Part shown: in pieces, positions 62,201-64,000 of the stretch | Layout: every line of letters starts with the position of its first letter | Position numbering within the stretch: the first letter of the stretch is position 1 | Assembly: GCA_947387575.1 (NCBI GenBank) | Contig: CANDOC010000013.1 | Location: 124,001-188,000, forward strand | Direction: 5' to 3' | DNA from: Spongorhabdus nitratireducens | GTDB lineage: Bacteria > Pseudomonadota > Gammaproteobacteria > Pseudomonadales > Endozoicomonadaceae | Length of the DNA stretch: 64,000 nt | Made by a program: the position numbers and the translations under genes | Notes under the pieces: model-generated | What the model saw: only the letters and a program-made list of their open reading frames with translations | Told to the model about the DNA's origin: nothing | Databases searched by the model: none

Positions 62201-64000
62201 TGATCCTGCCAAGGTTAAAACCATCAGAAGTTCCGGCAGCCGTTTTGATGATGACTTCAAGATCGATGCCAATATCAATGCTGATCTGGACATTCATACC
62301 GGGGCTGGTAATGACCGGATAACCCTGACCGGTGGCCAGCAGAACAGCCCCCATAGTCGCAAGGTCTTTGCCGGTGATGGTGACGATATCATTATCGGTA
62401 CCATTCTGGATGACTACCTTGATGGCGGCAGTGGTAACGACCGTATTCAGGCACTGTCCGGTAATGACACCCTTGTCGGTGGTGATGGTAATGACTTTAT
62501 CTGGGCGGCCAGCGGTAATAACACCGTTAACGCCGGTGCTGGTGATGACACCATTCTGACCGGTGACGGTGATGACATCGTTGATGCCGGTGCCGGTAAT
62601 GACAAGATCCAGACTGAAGGCGGTATCGACCGGATTACTGCCGGTGATGGTAATGACCAGATTATTGCCGGTCTGGGAGCCGATATTATCACCGGTGGAG
62701 CAGGGGATGACGCCCTGATCTGGGAAGTCGGTGATGGCAATGATGACTTCGATGGCGGTGCGGGTCAGGATGAAGTCCTGATGCGGGGCTATAGCTTTAA
62801 TCCCGATGCCTTCTATCAGGATGACAGCAGTGACTATGTTCAGGACTCCGGCCAGAAAGACACCGTACGGGTCAATGCGGAAGCCAATGGTGATCTCAAT
62901 GCCCGCTGGACCCAGGGTGGCAACAGCGCCAGCCTGTTAAGCCGCGGGGTTGAAACCCTGAGTGTGGATACTGGACTGGGTGCTGATGATATTGTCGTCG
63001 GTAACCTGATGACCACTGCCGTTAATAACGTCAAGGTGGACACCGGCAAGCGTCAGCAGATTGTTTCCGAAACCCGCAAGGTAAAAGCCAGAAACGATGC
63101 CGGTGAGCTGGTTGATACCGATGAAGAGCAAGTCTTCAAGATCCTGAAAAAGAGCGATGATCTGGCTGAAGACCGGGTCGTGATAGAAGGCTCAACCGGT
63201 GATGATAATTACCGCGTCAGTGATATCGAATCGCTCGGCACCTCAGGCACTGCTGAAACCGCTCTGCGTTATGAGCAGCTCAACGGTCAGCAGAATGATC
63301 TGGGTGAAGACCTCAGCCACGTTATTGTCGACGTGTACAGTCTGGAATCACAGGATGATGCGCAGCTTCATGCGTTGGCCGGTGATGACACCATTGATGC
63401 GTCAGGCGTAGAACAAGCCATTGTCAGTGAGCTGCTGCTGGATGGTGGTAGCGGTGATGACCGTATTATCGGCTCCAATCTTGCCGGTACTGCCGATGTG
63501 ATTATTGGTGGTGCCGGATCGGACCGTATCACCGGCGGTGCCGGGGTTGACCGGTTCCTGGAGCATACGACAGATGCTGGTGACAGCAATCTGTCAGGCG
63601 ACAAGGATGTTCTGATTGAAAGCCGGGATGCCGACTTTGTCCTGACTGATACCTCGCTTCGTATTGACGATACGGTGCTGCATAACCAGTTTGGTGATGA
63701 ACGCGAAACTTTTGCCAATATCTTCGAAGATGTAGAGCTGAAAGGTGGTGCCGGCGCCAACAAATTTGAAATTAAAGACTGGTCTGCCAGTGGTGTACTG
63801 GATGGTGGCACCGGAGGTGATACCTATAAGCTGGAACTGGCCAGTCTGGCGCAGGGACGACAGTTCTTCAATATTGCAGACACCGGTGAAAGTGGTATCG
63901 ATACCCTGGTGTTTACCGGCAGCACCGGTAACGACACCATTCAGCTGGATACTGTCTACCAGCGTGAACAGGATGAGAAACGGAAGTTCAAGGATGACCG
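53256..64000 (+). CDS. Giant LEPR-XLL/DUF4347/RTX repeat protein, probable type I secreted (partial)
   Basis: Frame open for 3,581 codons to the right edge. The ATG at 53256 follows GGGG about 10 bases upstream. Residues 19-33 hold an LE-x-R-x-LL segment (FEALENRILLSAD), like the LEPR-XLL motif at the start of large surface proteins. Residues about 194-320 match a DUF4347-like domain, with LHLLTHG (His227) and LLLYGCN (Cys270). RTX nonapeptides GGxGxDxx, calcium-binding, cluster near residues 500-570, 770-830, 1060-1100, 1320-1360, 3015-3180 and 3390-3440. Between them recur modules with TYxFxxxWGxD and LDFS. Residues about 1440-3000 lack RTX motifs and are rich in Asp-Leu stretches with EF-hand-like DTDGDGL and DTDDIDQDGD. 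No signal peptide, and few cysteines, as expected for type I secretion. Likely adhesin or surface layer protein; the C-terminal secretion signal is outside. Confidence 0.85.
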   Translation, partial: MAGIFGRRNKKAAVKKSNLIFEALENRILLSADLPVDSSEREAAEKPQTVLERPLDLPEVQIPTVETSALVVSNELATVEGQVEEVIAQESTVQEGGAIQLSPSDMYLAERLMAAEIVIVDSQIPEFESVLAELFNKTTPVVQSSEVGVDTTASVSPEKVSEDTETQQHKNLVSSDLLDKTIAEQVALNADRQVKIFVLDQNRDGIEQITSILDTFEQVSALHLLTHGAAGQMRLGNSQVTSKQLRSQQELLTRWGQALTPGADLLLYGCNVADGAVGIDFVESLSRLTGADVAASTDTTGNTNGADWDLEYTAGIVETSAFVSSSMVGTLAEKTGTEKADTITSTGSADTLKGLQGDDTYKFSNGFGKDTVTEEKGQGNDTLDFSSVTADLTITIKKNNTVVVSDGTNTVTARNVENIKGGSGNDTFVVERGAKLPGWIDGGGGTKNILTYTSSRSYTGSVKVDLSGSKDKATAIDGFKAGSVLNIQEFVGGSAADVLQGGTQNDKLDGGKGDDRLSGGSGNDTLFGGAGNDVLDGEAGTDTLEGGAGKDILKTGAGDTLKGGSDDDTYRFEDNNWNGVKVREESGEGKDLLDFSGISKDLNFDVNDLTSSGLTVTEGSNTASGITHIEKIKTGTGNNTFTFHNNWSAGLVIEASTAASVTLDFSAVTSELTFTIRKDGSVVVTDSNGHKLTAASVNNIKGGQGDNIYRFEKGAELDGDLTGGSGSNIVDYSLAGTIVNLDLETIKELPGVKGTFSGIDSIIAGKKNDYIKGTDGQNSLDGGRGDDYLYGGDASDELKGSDGNDRLVGDAGNDTLDGGRGDDSYFFSGDWGQDTVETGGGSDTISFGGADAEVAKGDLPAMDAIAAVTKDLALVFNSDGSLRINDSSVTANTVTVGQNSLSDIDTIIGGSAENRYTFRDNWGNGAATSILLDDTQSSKGTLDFSGVTSDLKFTVSTEQGVTTVVVTTVVNGKVYTVTAKGVENLIGGTGKNHFVFEKGAVLAGNITGFSGSGSALLDFSGYGEGIKADLSTGTVKTAQDQLIVAGGVSDISDLTGTDYADELIGDDGDNTLIGGKGNDTLKGGAGNDTYLFDKEWGQLSTANPLGQKDVIVDTAGENVIDLSGVNQSLDFLFNDGGSNGDKLTVKAELATGISNQLSLEGVKADGEDWSLIAGAKDDHFYIADQVDFAGTIDGGEGINTLDYFNGTDGTGANAFKQGVTVDLEAGTATALSGIKNIRNVYGSRSINEADVLIGDDNDNLFIVGDWVTGSISDQITGNGGSDTVSFAGFTDPAFGITADLAEKKAEASGKLIATLEGIENLIGGAGNDTLIGDDADNILEGGGGDDALTGNGGDDTYRFQENWGTDTITESSGEGKDTLDFTAIKQALTFDKGRAGNDTAIALTDALKNDVVVTDEQGNKVTTGFQVEKFDGVKDSDTLTQANIKLGVDEQDKLIAALEALKTWADSIYSGYGKFDELLDLKLPLVGGKLGDLFTTEEFTKDKFASVIGNQLQPMIDELKLLFWSAKDATENNGDESSTDQLFAIKVGGEQAFTISHNTRLLEFSASLLLFENTQSTGLDLGGALSAIPGFDLDLEPQVRNSLRFDFGFGLLPEDPAAPDENLEFHIAAPGLIFETRIFDDAIVAGLNLGLVSASVGGTVDNVEHKGLLSLVGDVRLGTDADLRADDLDPAKINDVLDVSLAKNAGINVELPVIVNTDSLNFSLPNLPVIRLTTPDLPTLPGLPGIADFFGDIKWEFPDLSELLNLASLSLGDLINMLDTAFDALFDGFAFDVKLPGLDLTLDQLLGKIPGFDFDGIEAFFDGILEKLKGFDLDLGLQGLSNWLNAQIKGMLPDIWPDWALPKFDFGFDGFNLGIDLDFDFDLARLLPDMSLPELALPLDIDLADLIPSLGVAGVTLAGDGELVVNASLDIDLELDFAVQDYAKQLLLNQTPKLLDYAYIGDDSKVELEASAGGVDLDAEASMAATVNGKKLEVGFWVEDGTALVEAAAMVGLQQHSQGRYQLSQFLTPTGKKNSIAVDVSGEANLDLPLFLGTPTLPVGGSLEDLNADGFADNVLHIGTDFEPGNIGPLEVITPDLLGGFSLMNFLNDPTIFLKGLESIFDNLESVFTDQLGKLGLPLVGDVLKDAGAFVDTLKQKLLGVADAAGKYLQPDGMPEIPSFNGVDFSSLSDLLDYADLDLALQSPDFEDFRNWLDKAGLGFKLQNPGFYGDYVIDLIRKELFDALGDYLQVGDTDGDGLPVFDQQGKLIYRDVQTPEDIQLKLTPNGELTFNVLLAGSVFEGLGDYKERLDTDDIDQDGDTTEVIKRFLEVPINFDLTAPGLGLKTGPEDTIEISLDYFFGLGFGLDKDGFFFDTSGVTEEGSEISLALEAAVGAGAALTGQLGFLRMGLTDIVEDDDDGASGLRGEIAVDLQDSGGDGRWHSGEQLKMAARVNAEANVDLYAKLDMDFGSNPIKLPHVETKIHYDQQLADIEWTSDSGSFSTSFFENPEVVFEDVTLDLGGLISGFIAPIAKQLDPFLGDESEVRRVIDLMTMEINLGITKLTLLDLVIPALNAKKAGTGDALKLAIDAIKATSDFIALANDAAEEGGSILINFGTFSLGGSMLTSDSNKIEQDDISPGKGSGGSNEDFKNKAEEQTSGKQKKLVASLGTTEGSIMFPILNDPMTVIGLLTGKDVNLFVYDTPDIDFEFVYEQSFPVFTGLNAVIKGVLTARTDFAFGFDTTGIRSWFEDFEKANWNFAAAAGSLDDIFDGFFIADWAVDDNGNLVEGNDIPEVEFDMSFAAGAALGIGGLVEAGVLGGITAEIDLNLHDLPNDGTGGNTGIEAVYDGKIRFDEIAKIVSVNPLCLFDMEGALKAFLEAYLWVGFKVFGGKVTIFEAEKRFVEATLARFEHVCPDPEPPVVATLDNQGVLTLAYDPAGSKKPGDQKEEYEVALEEVDLTPKDGDPTKTLMIAVRGNGYTQYFDPAKVKTIRSSGSRFDDDFKIDANINADLDIHTGAGNDRITLTGGQQNSPHSRKVFAGDGDDIIIGTILDDYLDGGSGNDRIQALSGNDTLVGGDGNDFIWAASGNNTVNAGAGDDTILTGDGDDIVDAGAGNDKIQTEGGIDRITAGDGNDQIIAGLGADIITGGAGDDALIWEVGDGNDDFDGGAGQDEVLMRGYSFNPDAFYQDDSSDYVQDSGQKDTVRVNAEANGDLNARWTQGGNSASLLSRGVETLSVDTGLGADDIVVGNLMTTAVNNVKVDTGKRQQIVSETRKVKARNDAGELVDTDEEQVFKILKKSDDLAEDRVVIEGSTGDDNYRVSDIESLGTSGTAETALRYEQLNGQQNDLGEDLSHVIVDVYSLESQDDAQLHALAGDDTIDASGVEQAIVSELLLDGGSGDDRIIGSNLAGTADVIIGGAGSDRITGGAGVDRFLEHTTDAGDSNLSGDKDVLIESRDADFVLTDTSLRIDDTVLHNQFGDERETFANIFEDVELKGGAGANKFEIKDWSASGVLDGGTGGDTYKLELASLAQGRQFFNIADTGESGIDTLVFTGSTGNDTIQLDTVYQREQDEKRKFKDD
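54757..54970 (+). repeat. RTX calcium-binding nonapeptide cluster 1
   Basis: Eight to nine consecutive repeats of the type GGxGxDxLx are coded in tandem, e.g. GGKGDDRLS, GGSGNDTLF and GGAGNDVLD. They fold into a calcium-filled parallel beta roll after secretion. Within the giant protein gene at 53256. Confidence 0.85.
62299..62770 (+). repeat. RTX calcium-binding nonapeptide cluster, C-terminal set
   Basis: The longest run in the window: more than fifteen repeats such as GAGNDRITL, GGSGNDRIQ, GGDGNDFIW, GAGDDTILT and GAGNDKIQT. Several copies have lost the first Gly pair, so the array is partly diverged. Further copies occur at about 63430-63560. Confidence 0.85.

Noticed and set aside
54335-63811. 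Many antisense open frames (up to 269 codons) opposite the giant protein gene
   Set aside because: They are shadows produced by the biased codon use of the repeats; none has a ribosome binding site or family motif, and the sense frame is continuous with clear domains.

Overview
The window looks like chromosomal DNA of a Gram-negative gammaproteobacterium. It has lipoproteins with lipoboxes, a TonB-dependent receptor with a TonB2/TtpC energising operon, RND and TolC exporters, and MdlA/MdlB-type ABC exporters. An animal-associated marine Oceanospirillales member such as Endozoicomonas or a relative is a reasonable guess. It rests on eukaryote-like zinc fingers and a kinase-like exported protein beside inositol and peptide scavenging genes. 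It is an inference, not proven by a marker gene.

Layout. (1) 1-9342: a myo-inositol catabolism and uptake locus split around a divergent control region at 1716-2062. Leftward lie a Gfo/Idh/MocA oxidoreductase and iolC (cut by the window edge). Rightward lie iolI, a sugar-type ABC importer (binding protein, double ATPase, permease), iolB, iolG and a TIM-barrel epimerase, closed by a strong terminator. The control region holds an exact GGAA-N6-TTCC palindrome. (2) 9392-12132: an AT-rich stretch with two leftward genes of unknown function; one encodes an exported protein resembling a degenerate protein kinase. (3) 12133-14998: methionine gamma-lyase and an M32 carboxypeptidase. (4) 15206-18916: a leftward gene joining a signal peptide, a RING-like finger and two TRAF-type zinc fingers to a UvrA-like double ATPase, next to a decayed tnsA of a Tn7-like transposon. 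(5) 19001-28376: a leftward peptide ABC importer operon of YejABEF/Opp type and an M16 lipoprotein peptidase. (6) 29962-41842: a TonB-dependent receptor, the DUF3450-TtpC-ExbB-ExbD-TonB-TPR operon, an S9 peptidase and an M3 oligopeptidase. (7) 41925-51436: two GNAT acetyltransferases, a heterodimeric MdlA/MdlB-like exporter, and an RND pump with its membrane fusion protein. (8) 51849-64000: a TolC-family outer membrane protein followed by a giant repeat protein of more than 3,580 residues that runs off the right edge.

How the parts fit. Inositol would be imported by the ABC system, oxidised by IolG, and isomerised or processed by IolI, IolB and IolC; iolD, iolE, iolJ and iolA are not in the window. 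The peptidases, peptide importer and TonB-dependent receptor with its own motor suggest heavy use of peptides. The giant protein, with an LEPR-XLL-like motif, a DUF4347-like domain and RTX calcium-binding repeats, is most likely a type I secreted surface protein, with the TolC homologue just upstream as its probable outer-membrane channel.

The least conventional items are the zinc-finger/UvrA fusion, the kinase-like exported protein, the tnsA remnant, and the His/Cys pair in the DUF4347-like domain of the giant protein.
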